Notes: generated from the sequence alone by a model not told the origin. 64,000 nucleotides of DNA from Pseudodesulfovibrio senegalensis (GCF_008830225.1 NZ_WAIE01000001.1:1116001-1180000), one strand, 5' to 3'; positions 1-8,627 are shown, counted from the first letter of the stretch. Program-made: numbers and translations.

Positions 1-128
1 ATCACGTTCATCACTGAACGCAGGCTATGCATATAAACAGCGGATAGCTGTTTTATTTGGATATGGCTGGTTTCATTTTTGAAACCGCAAAAACAATTGA
101 TTCCGTATTCCGTAACAGGAGGAATGAA

Positions 129-446
129 ATGGCTGTTGTCGAATTTAAGGGCAAATCGTTCGAGGTTGATGAAGACGGCTTCCTGCAGCGCTTCGAGGAC
201 TGGACTCCCGAGTGGGTCGATTACATCAAGGACACCGAAGGCATCAAGGAAATGACCGACGATCATCAGAAGGTCATCGATTTCCTGCAGGACTACTACA
301 AGAAGAACGGCATCGCACCGATGGTGCGCATCCTTTCCAAGGTCACCGGCTTCAAGCTGAAGCAGATCTACGAGCTGTTCCCGTCCGGACCCGGCAAGGG
401 AGCCTGTAAGATGGCTGGCCTGCCCAAGCCCACCGGCTGCGTCTAA
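129..446 (+). CDS. dsrC: DsrC, sulfite reductase-associated sulfur carrier protein
   Basis: 105-residue DsrC/TusE-family protein. In dissimilatory sulfate reduction DsrC is the cytoplasmic co-substrate of DsrAB: its two C-terminal cysteines carry a sulfite-derived sulfur as a trisulfide, which the DsrMKJOP membrane complex reduces. Both cysteines are present, Cys93 and penultimate Cys104, spaced 11 residues apart as in true DsrC (TusE-type paralogues lack the first). The start at 129 is chosen because AGGAGG lies 6 nt upstream; an in-frame ATG at 57 has no such site. The gene stands alone, with no dsrAB in view, and is closed by a strong terminator. Identification is secure from the C-terminal motif and length. 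Confidence 0.97.
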   Translation: MAVVEFKGKSFEVDEDGFLQRFEDWTPEWVDYIKDTEGIKEMTDDHQKVIDFLQDYYKKNGIAPMVRILSKVTGFKLKQIYELFPSGPGKGACKMAGLPKPTGCV

Positions 447-465
447 TTCGCATCCGTTGCATTCA

Positions 466-498
466 AAAAGGCGGAAGCGCATGCTTCCGCCTTTTTTT
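466..498 (+). terminator. Rho-independent terminator of dsrC
   Basis: Perfect 8-bp stem GCGGAAGC/GCTTCCGC (471-478, 483-490) with a GCAT loop, preceded by A residues and followed by a run of T. It ends dsrC as a monocistronic unit. Confidence 0.92.
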
Positions 499-537
499 CA
501 TGGCGTGTCTTTTTTTCGGGGTATGTCATGTTTTTGC

Positions 538-566
538 TTGCTATGCGTGGGCATTCTCAGTATAAG
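538..566 (+). promoter_or_regulatory. Candidate sigma-70 promoter of rpmE
   Basis: TTGCTA (538-543) and TATAAG (561-566) are separated by exactly 17 bp and lie 38 bp before the rpmE start. Read by eye only. Confidence 0.45.
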
Positions 567-603
567 GCCGAGTTCAACGCAATTAATATGACAGGAGATC
601 GTC

Positions 604-831
604 ATGAAAAAAGATATTCATCCCAAGCTTTTTGATGCAACCGTTCGTTGCAACTGCGGTTATGAAACCACGCTGAAGAGCACCAAGGGCGAAGACGTCC
701 ATGTTGAAATTTGCTCTAACTGCCACCCGTTCTACACCGGCAAGCAGCGCTTTGTTGACACCGCCGGTCGTATTGACCGTTTCCGCAAGAAGTACGCTAA
801 GTTCGAGCAGAACAAAGACGCCGCCAAGTAG
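604..831 (+). CDS. rpmE: 50S ribosomal protein L31
   Basis: 75-residue bL31 of the large ribosomal subunit. The zinc-binding (C+) form is indicated by Cys16, Cys18, Cys37 and Cys40, so this is the standard rather than the zinc-independent paralogue. The sequence begins MKKDIHPK as usual and has a basic C-terminal tail. AGGAG lies about 7 nt before the ATG. A GC-rich hairpin follows the gene, then a DUF1385 gene, prfA and prmC; this L31-DUF1385-RF1-PrmC order is found in many bacteria and ties the locus to translation. Confidence 0.97.
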   Translation: MKKDIHPKLFDATVRCNCGYETTLKSTKGEDVHVEICSNCHPFYTGKQRFVDTAGRIDRFRKKYAKFEQNKDAAK

Positions 832-855
832 GTATTTCGGTTTATCCGAACCAGT

Positions 856-892
856 GTGCCTCTGCCGGGTTGCGGCAGGGGCACATTGTTTT
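856..892 (+). terminator. Probable terminator after rpmE
   Basis: An 11-bp stem (856-866 with 874-884, one G.T pair) and a 7-nt loop, followed by ATTGTTTT. The T-tract is interrupted, so partial read-through into the downstream genes is possible. Confidence 0.6.
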
Positions 893-1003
893 GCCGGATT
901 TGGGTTTACTTTTGGGGGACAATCGTTAACTATTTCGGTTGTCACGACCTCATTGAACGTCAAATCCCAGGCGGTGTGAGCCGCCCGAACCGAGGATACC
1001 TCT

Positions 1004-1951
1004 TTGAAAATCCGAAATATTCTTTTTGCAGCCGCTCCCCAGGCGGTTGGTGGTCAGGCCGTAATCGAGGGCGTCATGATGCGTGCCCGCAACAGCCTTG
1101 CCATTGCAGTCCGCAAGCCTGATGGCGAGATTTCCGTGGAAGTCCGCCCCTGGTTCACATTCTCTTCATGGAAGCTTTTCCGTAAGCCGTTTTTGCGGGG
1201 ATTCCCTGTGCTTATGGAAACTATGGTCAACGGCATCAAGGCGTTGAACTATTCCGCCTCGGTGGCGGTGGAAGAGGATGAGGAGGCGGGTGAACTGACC
1301 AATTTCCATCTTTTCCTGACCCTGCTGTTTGCCGTGGCAGCCGCTTTGGGCCTTTTTGTGGTCCTGCCCCATTTCATATCCGTGTGCATGGAGTGGCTCG
1401 GCTACGGCGGCGACGTCGAATCGCTCAGCTTTCATGTTTGGGACGGTGTGTTCAAGATGGTTGTCTTCATCGGGTACATTGCCGCCATCTCGCTTATCCC
1501 GGACATTCGGCGTGTGTTTCAGTACCATGGGGCCGAGCATAAGGTCATATGGACCTACGAGGAGGGGCGTGATCTTGCCCCGGCATCGGCACGCGGTTAC
1601 AGCCGCCTGCACCCCCGTTGCGGCACGGCATTTTTGTTGTTCGTTTTGGCCGTCAGTATTCTTTTGTACGCCTTTCTGGTACCTTGGCTGCTGACGTTTT
1701 ACAGCCCGGAACAGTTTGTTTTCAAGCATCTGTATATTGTGGCCGTGAAACTTTTGCTTATGGTTCCGGTGAGCAACGTTGCCTACGAATTGATCAAGTT
1801 TTCTGGAAAGTTCAACAAGAACATATTGTGCAAGGCCCTGTGCTGGCCCGGTCTCATGATGCAGATGCTCACTACCAAGGAGCCTGACGACGAGCAGATC
1901 GAGGTTGCCATTGCCGCCTTGCAGTGCGCAGTACAAGCCGAGGAGAAATAG
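1004..1951 (+). CDS. DUF1385 family integral membrane protein
   Basis: 315-residue polytopic membrane protein of the DUF1385 family, function unknown. Family hallmarks visible are the N-terminal [13 protein letters not shown] block (about 15-27), YHGAEHK at 174-180 and the HPRCGT block near 203-208. Hydrophobic spans lie near 102-127, 150-168, 208-230 and 240-260. The TTG start at 1004 is chosen because GAGGA sits 7 nt upstream and the conserved N-terminal block would be lost with a later start. The next gene, prfA, begins 2 nt after the stop, suggesting translational coupling. The strictly conserved His and Cys residues hint at metal binding, but that is inference. Confidence 0.85.
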   Translation: MKIRNILFAAAPQAVGGQAVIEGVMMRARNSLAIAVRKPDGEISVEVRPWFTFSSWKLFRKPFLRGFPVLMETMVNGIKALNYSASVAVEEDEEAGELTNFHLFLTLLFAVAAALGLFVVLPHFISVCMEWLGYGGDVESLSFHVWDGVFKMVVFIGYIAAISLIPDIRRVFQYHGAEHKVIWTYEEGRDLAPASARGYSRLHPRCGTAFLLFVLAVSILLYAFLVPWLLTFYSPEQFVFKHLYIVAVKLLLMVPVSNVAYELIKFSGKFNKNILCKALCWPGLMMQMLTTKEPDDEQIEVAIAALQCAVQAEEK

Positions 1952-1953
1952 TC

Positions 1954-3024
1954 ATGTTTGCCAAGCTGGAAGATATAGAGCAATCCTATCTCGATCTTGA
2001 AAAGGAGCTTGCGGCTCCAGAGATATTCGAAGATCAGAAGCGCTATATGAAGGTCAGCAAGGCGCATGCCGATCTTGGTGAAATCGTGGCCGTATTCCGC
2101 GAGTACAAGAAGCTTTCGCAGGAGCTTGAGGACAACCGCGAAATGCTGGAAGACGATGATGCGGACATTCAGGCCATGGCCAAGGCTGAAATCGACGATA
2201 TTGAGCCGCGTCTTCCCGAATTGGAAGAGCAGCTCAAGCTGTTGCTGTTGCCCAAGGATCCCATGGATGAAAAGAATATCATCCTCGAGATTCGCGCCGG
2301 AACAGGCGGGGAAGAGGCGGCCTTGTTTGTTGCGGACCTGTTCCGCATGTATTCCCGTTTTGCGGAATCCTGCAGATGGAAGGTCGAGGTCATGAACTCC
2401 AGTGAAACCGGCACCGGCGGTTTCAAGGAAATCATCGCTTCGGTTTCCGGGGACAAGGTTTACAGCAAACTGAAATACGAATCCGGCACGCATCGCGTGC
2501 AGCGGGTGCCCGCTACGGAATCGCAGGGACGTATCCACACCTCCGCGGTGACCGTGGCCATCATGGCCGAGGCCGAGGATGTGGATGTCGACATCCGCAA
2601 CGAAGATCTGCGCGTGGATGTATTTCGTGCTTCCGGTCCCGGAGGACAGTCCGTCAACACAACGGACTCGGCTGTACGCATCACCCACGTTCCCACCGGG
2701 CTTGTGGTTTCCTGCCAGGACGAAAAATCCCAGCACAAGAACAAGGCTAAGGCACTCAAGGTTTTGCGCTCCCGGCTTCTGCAGCTGGAGCAGGAAAAAG
2801 CCAAGGCTGAAGAGGATGCCGTCCGCCGCAGTCAGGTTGGCTCCGGCGACCGTTCCGAACGGATTCGTACCTATAATTTCCCGCAGGGACGCGTGACCGA
2901 CCATCGCATCAATTTGACCTTGTACAAGCTGGATCAGGTCATTGAAGGCGACCTTGGCGAACTGTTGAATGCCCTGATCAGCCATTACCAGAGTGAAGCC
3001 CTTCAAAAGCAGGCCGAAGGCTAG
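1954..3024 (+). CDS. prfA: Peptide chain release factor 1
   Basis: 356-residue class I release factor recognising UAA and UAG. The peptidyl-hydrolysis GGQ motif is at 230-232 in [13 protein letters not shown], and the codon-recognition tripeptide PAT is at 186-188, which marks RF1 rather than RF2 (SPF). The first 100 residues form the charged helical N-terminal domain. The ATG at 1954 is preferred over an in-frame start 30 nt upstream because AGGAG of the preceding gene end is well placed and the product starts as other RF1 proteins do. prmC, which methylates the GGQ glutamine, follows 14 bp later. Confidence 0.97.
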   Translation: MFAKLEDIEQSYLDLEKELAAPEIFEDQKRYMKVSKAHADLGEIVAVFREYKKLSQELEDNREMLEDDDADIQAMAKAEIDDIEPRLPELEEQLKLLLLPKDPMDEKNIILEIRAGTGGEEAALFVADLFRMYSRFAESCRWKVEVMNSSETGTGGFKEIIASVSGDKVYSKLKYESGTHRVQRVPATESQGRIHTSAVTVAIMAEAEDVDVDIRNEDLRVDVFRASGPGGQSVNTTDSAVRITHVPTGLVVSCQDEKSQHKNKAKALKVLRSRLLQLEQEKAKAEEDAVRRSQVGSGDRSERIRTYNFPQGRVTDHRINLTLYKLDQVIEGDLGELLNALISHYQSEALQKQAEG

Positions 3025-3038
3025 GCCGGGAACGGATC

Positions 3039-3893
3039 ATGGGTCCGACCGTTCGTCAGGTACTTGACGAAAGCCGGCAGCGTTTGTCCGCTGTGGACTC
3101 GCCGGTTCTTTCCGCCGAAGTGCTCATAGCCCATGTGCTGGATGTGCAGCGCTTTCAACTGCACCTTGATATCAATCGTCCCCTTGAAGAAGCTCAGGTC
3201 AGCCGTATACATGAACTGGTGGCTCGCCGGGCGGCAGGGGAGCCTGTGGCCTATCTTGTCGGGCGGCAGGAGTTCTATGGTCTCGATTTTTCCATTACTC
3301 CTGACGTACTGATCCCCAGACCTGAAACCGAACATATCGTTGAATATTGCGAGCAACTGTTTGATTCGCAGGATTCGTTTGTGTTCGCAGATTTTGGTAC
3401 GGGGTCAGGGATTCTTGCCGTCACTTTAGCCGTACTTTTTCCAAAATCCCGGGGCGTTGCCGTGGACTTGCTCCCCGGTCCTCTCGCCCTTGCCCGTGTT
3501 AATGCCAAGGCGCACGGTGCTCTTTCCCGCATACATTTTGCACAGGCCGATTTCACCGCACCGTTGTTTCGACCGCGCAGCCTCGATCTTGTGGTTTCCA
3601 ACCCGCCATACGTTACGGAAGAGGAGTATGCCGATTGTTCACCCGAGGTGCGTGAATTCGAGCCGCGCACGGCATTGACGTCGGGGCATGACGGGTTGGA
3701 TCATATTCGTCAGCTTGTGCCTCGTGTGGCGAATGCGTTGGCGAGTGGTGGCTCATTTCTCATGGAATTTGGTTGGCGTCATGGTGAGGCTGTTAGAAAT
3801 ATCCTGGAGTCGCAGCATGGGGATTTTGACGGAATTTCAATAAACAAGGATTATTCCGGGCACGATCGCTTTGTGGCGGCGCAGAAAAAATAA
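3039..3893 (+). CDS. prmC: Release factor glutamine N5-methyltransferase
   Basis: 284-residue PrmC/HemK, the S-adenosylmethionine-dependent methyltransferase that modifies the Gln of the GGQ loop of release factors. The SAM-binding motif DFGTGSG is at 118-124 and the catalytic NPPY at 188-191, with the usual N-terminal helical substrate-recognition domain. It follows prfA by 14 bp, so enzyme and substrate are almost certainly co-transcribed. No clear terminator follows; the next gene has its own promoter. Confidence 0.96.
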   Translation: MGPTVRQVLDESRQRLSAVDSPVLSAEVLIAHVLDVQRFQLHLDINRPLEEAQVSRIHELVARRAAGEPVAYLVGRQEFYGLDFSITPDVLIPRPETEHIVEYCEQLFDSQDSFVFADFGTGSGILAVTLAVLFPKSRGVAVDLLPGPLALARVNAKAHGALSRIHFAQADFTAPLFRPRSLDLVVSNPPYVTEEEYADCSPEVREFEPRTALTSGHDGLDHIRQLVPRVANALASGGSFLMEFGWRHGEAVRNILESQHGDFDGISINKDYSGHDRFVAAQKK

Positions 3894-4026
3894 TGGAAAA
3901 AAAGCAACAGCTACCGTCTGTTTTTGTTGAAAAAATACAACGAATTGAGTTTGTGCAACATGTGCTTAGATTCTCTTTTTTTAATTTTTACTCACTATTT
4001 TAGGTACTTATGCGACACCTCAGCTC

Positions 4027-4042
4027 TGGCATCTTTTTTGCT
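4027..4042 (+). promoter_or_regulatory. Sigma-54-type promoter upstream of lpxC
   Basis: TGGCATCTTTTTTGCT matches the -24/-12 consensus TGGCACG-N4-TTGCW, with GG (4028-4029) and GC (4040-4041) at the required 12-bp phase. Predicted transcription would begin near 4052, upstream of the GGAGG ribosome site at 4064. Two of the six less conserved -24 positions differ. Confidence 0.65.
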
Positions 4043-4072
4043 TATTGATAGGTGCTTTCAAGCGGAGGGATA

Positions 4073-4993
4073 ATGCTACAAACTACGATTCACAAGACTG
4101 TTAGCTGCGTTGGTATCGGGCTTCATAGCGGCAAACAGGTTGAAATGACCTTGCGCCCCGCAGCTGAGGATACCGGAGTTCTCTTTTCCGTTCGCAACGG
4201 TTCAGGTTCTTCCTTTATCAGTCCGAAGCCCGGGCTTGTTGTTGAAACCGGATTGGCCACCACCCTTGGCAACGGTCAGGATTCCGTTTCTACCGTCGAG
4301 CATCTGTTGTCTGCTGTACGCGGTATGGGCATCGACAATATTCAGGTAGAAATCAATGGCCGTGAAGTGCCCATCATGGATGGTAGTGCTGCCCCGTTTG
4401 TTTATCTTCTCAAACAGGCCGGTGTCCGCAGGCTTTCCAAGCCCCGCAAGATTCTTTCTTTTAAGAAGCCGGTTAATTTCGAAGCCGACGGAAAATATAT
4501 CAAGGCCCGTCCGTACAATGGCCTTCGTATTGATTATACCATTGAATTTGCTCATCCGCTCATCGGCACCCAGCATATGGTGCTGGATGTGACCCCCGAT
4601 AATTTCATTGCCGAAGTCGCCAAGGCCCGGACGTTTGGTTTTCTCAAGGAAGTCGATTATTTGCATGCAAACGGCCTTGCCTTGGGCGGTTCGCTCGACA
4701 ATGCCGTGGTTCTCGATGACTACGGTCTGCTGAACTCCGAAGGCCTGCGTTTTGATGACGAATTCGTCCGTCACAAGCTGCTTGATTTTGTTGGTGACAT
4801 GGCGGTTATGGGACAACCGTTGTATGGACACTTTGAAGTGTTTGCCTCCGGTCACGCCATGAACAACGAATTCTTGCGTCATATTGATGAAAACAGGGAT
4901 ATTTATTTAGAAGAAATCGTTCTTGAACCGCGGGTTGTCCCGCAGCCCGAGGTTGAACGCGAGTTCTCAGGCGCTTTGCCCAGTGTGGCCTGA
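4073..4993 (+). CDS. lpxC: UDP-3-O-acyl-N-acetylglucosamine deacetylase
   Basis: 306-residue LpxC, the zinc amidase that makes the first committed step of lipid A synthesis. Zinc ligands are visible as His77 (in VEHLLS) and His234/Asp238 (in RHKLLDFVGD); the catalytic His261 is in SGHAMN. Start at 4073 is set by GGAGG 4 nt upstream and by the conserved N-terminus; the in-frame ATG 21 nt upstream lacks a ribosome site. It is separated from the other lipid A genes (lpxD, lpxA, lpxI lie about 39 kb away) and appears to have its own sigma-54-type promoter. A bidirectional terminator follows. Confidence 0.97.
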   Translation: MLQTTIHKTVSCVGIGLHSGKQVEMTLRPAAEDTGVLFSVRNGSGSSFISPKPGLVVETGLATTLGNGQDSVSTVEHLLSAVRGMGIDNIQVEINGREVPIMDGSAAPFVYLLKQAGVRRLSKPRKILSFKKPVNFEADGKYIKARPYNGLRIDYTIEFAHPLIGTQHMVLDVTPDNFIAEVAKARTFGFLKEVDYLHANGLALGGSLDNAVVLDDYGLLNSEGLRFDDEFVRHKLLDFVGDMAVMGQPLYGHFEVFASGHAMNNEFLRHIDENRDIYLEEIVLEPRVVPQPEVEREFSGALPSVA

Positions 4994-5009
4994 TTAGTCT
5001 TTTTTTCAT

Positions 5010-5041
5010 GAAAAAAAACCCGCTTTTACGCGGGTTTTTTT
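5010..5041. terminator. Bidirectional terminator between lpxC and the flagellar cluster
   Basis: A-tract, stem ACCCGC/GCGGGT around TTTTA, then T-tract. It works on both strands: it ends lpxC on + and overlaps the last codons of the convergent gene on -. Confidence 0.9.
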
Positions 5042-5861
5042 ATGTCTGAAGCAGAAGCTCGGCCAATAGACCTGCGTGTCTGGATTTCGGCAGGCTGTCT
5101 ACCTGAAGGCAGTGGGTGTCGATACCTGGGGGCACGAGTGACTGAGGCGGGGTGAAATCATTTTTTGTGAATGAGCCTTTTCCGTGTTGGAGATGAACCC
5201 TGTAGCTTGCCTGTGGATGGCGGTATAGCAGTTGAATCTGGACCAGCCCGTGTTGCCTGGATTCAAATTCATGCACCATGTCATGAAACGGTTGATTGTC
5301 CTGTTTGATTGTAAGCGTGGTTGCCTGCCCCGTGGCTCCGGGCATAAGCCACGGCCAGTAGCTGAAAACCGTTTCCATGGCGAGGATGGTGTTGATTGCA
5401 GCAACACAACCACTAACACGGACAAAGGCGTCGTGTGCTTCGGGAAAGCTTTCCAACGCTGCGATAAAGGCATGGTAGCGTTCGTCTGGGTCGTCAGAGG
5501 CGCAGGACGGCCATACCGGGATCGATGCGGTTTCAAATTGGGACCGTAGTGCGTTGAATTCGTTCAGCAGGTCAATGGAACCAAGGGCGCCGCTTGTTTC
5601 TTCGGCGATTTCTTTGAGTATGATTTCGGGCAACAGCTGTTGGATGACAAAAGTGAGGCGAGAACCCTTGGCCGGTTTGGATGAAATCGATGCCAGCAGA
5701 TGCTGGTTATCGATGCTGACCCATCCCAGTCCGGTTTTTTCCCAACGAAGCAGATAGCCGTGGACCTTTTGGCCAACCGAGTGGGTGCGGCGAAAGGTGC
5801 TGGCCCGATGGCCATGGGAGAAATTATGGCCACCGTAGTTCCTATCGTCTCTAATCTTCAC
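5040..5861 (-). CDS. Uncharacterised protein at the end of the flagellar operon
   Basis: 273 residues, no family I can name. No signal peptide or membrane span is evident; the protein looks soluble with mixed alpha/beta character and a hydrophobic-helical stretch around residues 145-175. The GTG start at 5861 overlaps the TGA of the preceding gene by 4 nt (GTGA), so the two are translationally coupled. It is the last gene of a series running from fliR through fliL, which suggests a motility-related role. Its C-terminus ends inside the shared terminator. A remote link to hook-length or export accessory proteins is possible but unsupported. Confidence 0.75.
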   Translation of the reverse strand: MKIRDDRNYGGHNFSHGHRASTFRRTHSVGQKVHGYLLRWEKTGLGWVSIDNQHLLASISSKPAKGSRLTFVIQQLLPEIILKEIAEETSGALGSIDLLNEFNALRSQFETASIPVWPSCASDDPDERYHAFIAALESFPEAHDAFVRVSGCVAAINTILAMETVFSYWPWLMPGATGQATTLTIKQDNQPFHDMVHEFESRQHGLVQIQLLYRHPQASYRVHLQHGKGSFTKNDFTPPQSLVPPGIDTHCLQVDSLPKSRHAGLLAELLLQT

Positions 5862-6277
5862 CGTTTATTCCTGCTTTGATTGATGATGAGCTCAACCTCT
5901 TCAAGACTGAGCCCTGCCTTGCGGGCGAGTTGTGCCGGTGATTTTCCTGATTTGTGGCCGTCAAGAACGATTTGGCGCAAAAATTGGGGCGAGCGGGTGT
6001 ATTCATCGGCTTGACGCATCAGTTTCTTGAGTTGCCGAACCTTGTTTTCCAGTTCGTCGTTGAGTTCGGCCAGCTCTCCCTGGCGTTGTTCAAAGGTGGC
6101 AACCATTTCATTTTCGAGCTGGGCATTGAAATGCAGACGGTTGATGAATTCTTCCTGCTTGGCCTGGATTCTCGACAGGAGTGCTTCTGATTTTTTCAGG
6201 CGAACGAAGAAGGCGATGACAATGCAGAGCAAGGCAATTTCCGTGAGGGAAAAGAAAACGAGCAGAAGGGTGGACAT
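5858..6277 (-). CDS. Membrane-anchored coiled-coil protein, DUF2802/DUF6115-like
   Basis: 139 residues with an N-terminal transmembrane anchor (about 4-25), a charged coiled coil (about 28-95) and a small C-terminal helical module (about 103-135) with the pattern AxLARKAGLSLEEVELII. The layout of anchor, coil and helix-turn-helix-like tail ending in a Glu-x-x-Leu-Ile block resembles DUF2802/DUF6115 proteins, which often lie in flagellar or chemotaxis operons. Assignment rests on remembered pattern, not on a search. It sits downstream of fliL and overlaps the next gene by 4 nt. Confidence 0.75.
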   Translation of the reverse strand: MSTLLLVFFSLTEIALLCIVIAFFVRLKKSEALLSRIQAKQEEFINRLHFNAQLENEMVATFEQRQGELAELNDELENKVRQLKKLMRQADEYTRSPQFLRQIVLDGHKSGKSPAQLARKAGLSLEEVELIINQSRNKR

Positions 6278-6359
6278 GTTGTTCAGCCTGTTAGGGTTAT
6301 GGAAAAAGTGAGCATATTATTGCCTTTTTCCATGCGGGAAGGCAACAGAACTGGCAAAA

Positions 6360-6683
6360 TCAGATTTTGACGTTGACGATGTTCCCGGCCCAGGGGGAGG
6401 CGTTTGAAGTAATGGTTTCCTGTTCCTTTTCCTTTTGTTCCTTTTGTTCCTCTGCATGCTGCTGCGGTGTATTTCCCTTGCCGTCACGATCAACCGCGTT
6501 TGTTTTTTCCTTGGGATCTATGTTTTGGACCTGTTCCTTGCCTTGCTGGCGAAGGTGTTCGGCAATGATCGGGCCAAAGAGTTGCTTTTGCAGTGCCGGG
6601 CTTGTCTGTTCAGCATGGGCGAACTTCTGCACGTAGTGCAGCTGGGAGATGAGAACTGGAAGATCCAGCGGCGAAGAGCTCAT
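6360..6683 (-). CDS. Small hydrophilic protein of the flagellar cluster
   Basis: 107 residues with a helical N-terminal half and a very charged, Gln/Glu/Lys-rich second half that is probably disordered or coiled. No membrane span or motif is recognised. It starts 3 nt after the fliL stop, so it belongs to the same transcript, and it is followed by an 82-bp gap before the next gene. Its size, charge and position would suit an export chaperone or a regulatory partner, but this is only a guess. Confidence 0.7.
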   Translation of the reverse strand: MSSSPLDLPVLISQLHYVQKFAHAEQTSPALQKQLFGPIIAEHLRQQGKEQVQNIDPKEKTNAVDRDGKGNTPQQHAEEQKEQKEKEQETITSNASPWAGNIVNVKI

Positions 6684-6686
6684 GGC

Positions 6687-7412
6687 TCACCTCACAAGGT
6701 ATTGTTCAAACAGCAAGGACTCGAACCGGCCATAGGCCATGTACTGGTTGACGACAGCCAGCAGTTCTTTTTTGAGTTTGTCCGCATTCTTCTTATCGGA
6801 CAAAAATGCGAGATCCTTATTCTTCAGATAATAATAAATCGCGTTGCGTATTGTGAACGTTTCCTGCTTGAATTGTTGGGCCAGTTCGTCGTTTGTCGTG
6901 TTCAGTACGAGGCGCACTTCCAGAAAGCGTATGGTTCCCTCGGAATCCTTCTGTTCTATAAGAAACGGGTCCAGACGCAGGAGGATGTCATTTGGTTTGA
7001 CGTTTTCCGGCTCGACAACAGGTTCCGGGGCCGGTTCTGTCTGCTGTGTTTCAGGGGGAGGGGGAGGTGGTGCCGATGGACGGCTGAACAGGAGAACTAC
7101 AATGACAATCAGCAGCAGGGCAATGGTAAGGCCCATATAAAAAAGCTTGTTTTTGAAGATCGGAGGCAACCCTTTTTTCTTTTTGGGTTCCTCATCTTCA
7201 AGAGCAGGTTCTTCCGGCTCTTCAAGCTCTATTTCTTCCTCTTCTTCGTCTTCAAGAAAAGGAGCATCGTCGAGGTCGAGATCGACTTTTTGCGTTGCCT
7301 TGCTGGCTTCGCTGTCATCAAGCTGGGCCTTGGGCTGCCCGGATGATTCAGCAGAGGCATCCACGGGAGGTGCCGCGACCTCTTCGGAATCATCCGGGAC
7401 AAGCAGGACCAT
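6687..7412 (-). CDS. fliL: Flagellar basal body-associated protein FliL
   Basis: 241-residue FliL. A long acidic cytoplasmic N-terminus (about 1-78, rich in Glu and Asp) precedes one transmembrane helix at about 90-110, a proline-rich linker, and a C-terminal periplasmic FliL domain (about 135-241). FliL rings surround the stator units and stabilise torque generation. The acidic N-terminal extension is longer than in enteric FliL (about 155 residues in total). It lies 29 bp after cheY in the flagellar operon. Confidence 0.9.
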   Translation of the reverse strand: MVLLVPDDSEEVAAPPVDASAESSGQPKAQLDDSEASKATQKVDLDLDDAPFLEDEEEEEIELEEPEEPALEDEEPKKKKGLPPIFKNKLFYMGLTIALLLIVIVVLLFSRPSAPPPPPPETQQTEPAPEPVVEPENVKPNDILLRLDPFLIEQKDSEGTIRFLEVRLVLNTTNDELAQQFKQETFTIRNAIYYYLKNKDLAFLSDKKNADKLKKELLAVVNQYMAYGRFESLLFEQYLVR

Positions 7413-7441
7413 TGAGTTGCCTTATTCGCGGAATTCCGCGC

Positions 7442-7822
7442 CTACTGGAAAATCTTTTCGATCTTCTGGCTCAATGTTTCCGGTGTGAACGGCTTGACAA
7501 TATAGTTGGAAACCTTGGCCTGAACCGCTTCAATGATGTTTTCCTGCTGAGCTTCAGCTGTCACCATCAGGAAGGGGATGTCGGCATATTCCTCACTGTC
7601 ACGTACCTTGCGCAGAAGTTCGATGCCGGACATTTTGGGCATGTTCCAGTCGGACACGATAAAGTCGATATTATCTTTGTTCAGAGTGTCCCAAGCCGTG
7701 GTGCCGTCGTCAGCTTCGACAATATTGGTGAAGCCGAGCTGGCGAAGGATGTTTTTGACGATTTTTCTCATGGTGGAAAAATCATCCACGACAAGAATAC
7801 GCATGCTGGTGTCGGCGGCCAT
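7442..7822 (-). CDS. cheY: Chemotaxis response regulator CheY
   Basis: 126-residue stand-alone receiver domain. The phosphorylation pocket is complete: Asp13/Asp14, phospho-acceptor Asp58, Thr88 and Lys110. There is no output domain, which with the flagellar context supports a CheY that binds the motor switch. The start at 7822 is chosen over an internal ATG 18 nt later because AAGGAGA sits 7 nt before it. It lies between fliA and fliL with short gaps. Confidence 0.93.
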   Translation of the reverse strand: MAADTSMRILVVDDFSTMRKIVKNILRQLGFTNIVEADDGTTAWDTLNKDNIDFIVSDWNMPKMSGIELLRKVRDSEEYADIPFLMVTAEAQQENIIEAVQAKVSNYIVKPFTPETLSQKIEKIFQ

Positions 7823-7841
7823 CTAGGGTCTCCTTTGAAGT

Positions 7842-8627
7842 TTATTCATTTTCATATCGAGATTTAAAGTTTTTTCTCAGTTTGATCAAGGCCTGGGAAT
7901 GCAGTTGGGAAACTCTGCCTTCGGTTATGTCCATAACCTCGGCCGTTTCCTTCATGTTCAATTCCTCGCCGTAGTACAATGATATTACCAGTTTTTCTCT
8001 TGGGGTCAATTCATCAATGAGATGTGCAACCTTGTCAACAAGTTCCTGAAAAGCCGTGGATTGAAACGGCTCGTCGTCCTGCTTGTCTCCCTTGGTCAGT
8101 ATGTTTTCGTGAAAGGCATCTATACTGATGCACATCTGGTTTTGCAGGGCTTCAAGGCCTTGCTGAACTTCTTTTTCTGAGAGTCCCGTATGCTTTTCAA
8201 TCTGGCGCGGCGTGGCCGGGGCTCCGGTTTCGTGTTCTATCTGGCGCATGGCATCTTCCAGTGTTTTCACTTTCTGACGCAAGCCTCTGGAAAACCAATC
8301 CATTCTACGCAATTCGTCAAGCATTGCGCCTTTGATGCGGTTCTCCGAATAGGTCTGGAATTTGATACCTAATTCGGGGTTGAATTTGCCCAAGGCATCA
8401 AGCAACCCCAAACTGCCGGCACTGATGAGCTCGTTGAGCTCAACAGATTGGGGCAGCTTTGCTTTCATTCGCAGGGCGAGGATGCGGATTTTGGGAGCGT
8501 AGTGGCGGACAATGTTTTCCCTGTCCCGAGGGGAGAAGTCCTCCCACGCCGTTGCTCCCGCCTCCAGATCAAGCCACGGACTGCTCTTGAAAGAGGAGTT
8601 TTTTCCAGAAGAATTTGATATTGCCAT
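7842..8627 (-). CDS. fliA: Flagellar RNA polymerase sigma factor FliA (sigma-28)
   Basis: 261-residue sigma-28 that directs late flagellar and chemotaxis promoters. Region 2 is visible as the HYAPKIRILALRMKAKLP and GLLDALGKFNPE stretches, region 3 around 125-150, and region 4 near 205-255 with the helix-turn-helix MKETAEVMDITEGRVSQLHS. The ATG at 8627 lies inside flhG, giving a 59-nt overlap; no later start keeps region 2 intact. A matching sigma-28 promoter is present within this window, at the SprA-like gene. Confidence 0.94.
   Translation of the reverse strand: MAISNSSGKNSSFKSSPWLDLEAGATAWEDFSPRDRENIVRHYAPKIRILALRMKAKLPQSVELNELISAGSLGLLDALGKFNPELGIKFQTYSENRIKGAMLDELRRMDWFSRGLRQKVKTLEDAMRQIEHETGAPATPRQIEKHTGLSEKEVQQGLEALQNQMCISIDAFHENILTKGDKQDDEPFQSTAFQELVDKVAHLIDELTPREKLVISLYYGEELNMKETAEVMDITEGRVSQLHSQALIKLRKNFKSRYENE

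Noticed and set aside
57-128. 24-codon N-terminal extension of dsrC
   Set aside because: No ribosome site at 57, and DsrC proteins start at the MAVVEF-type position, where AGGAGG is ideally placed.
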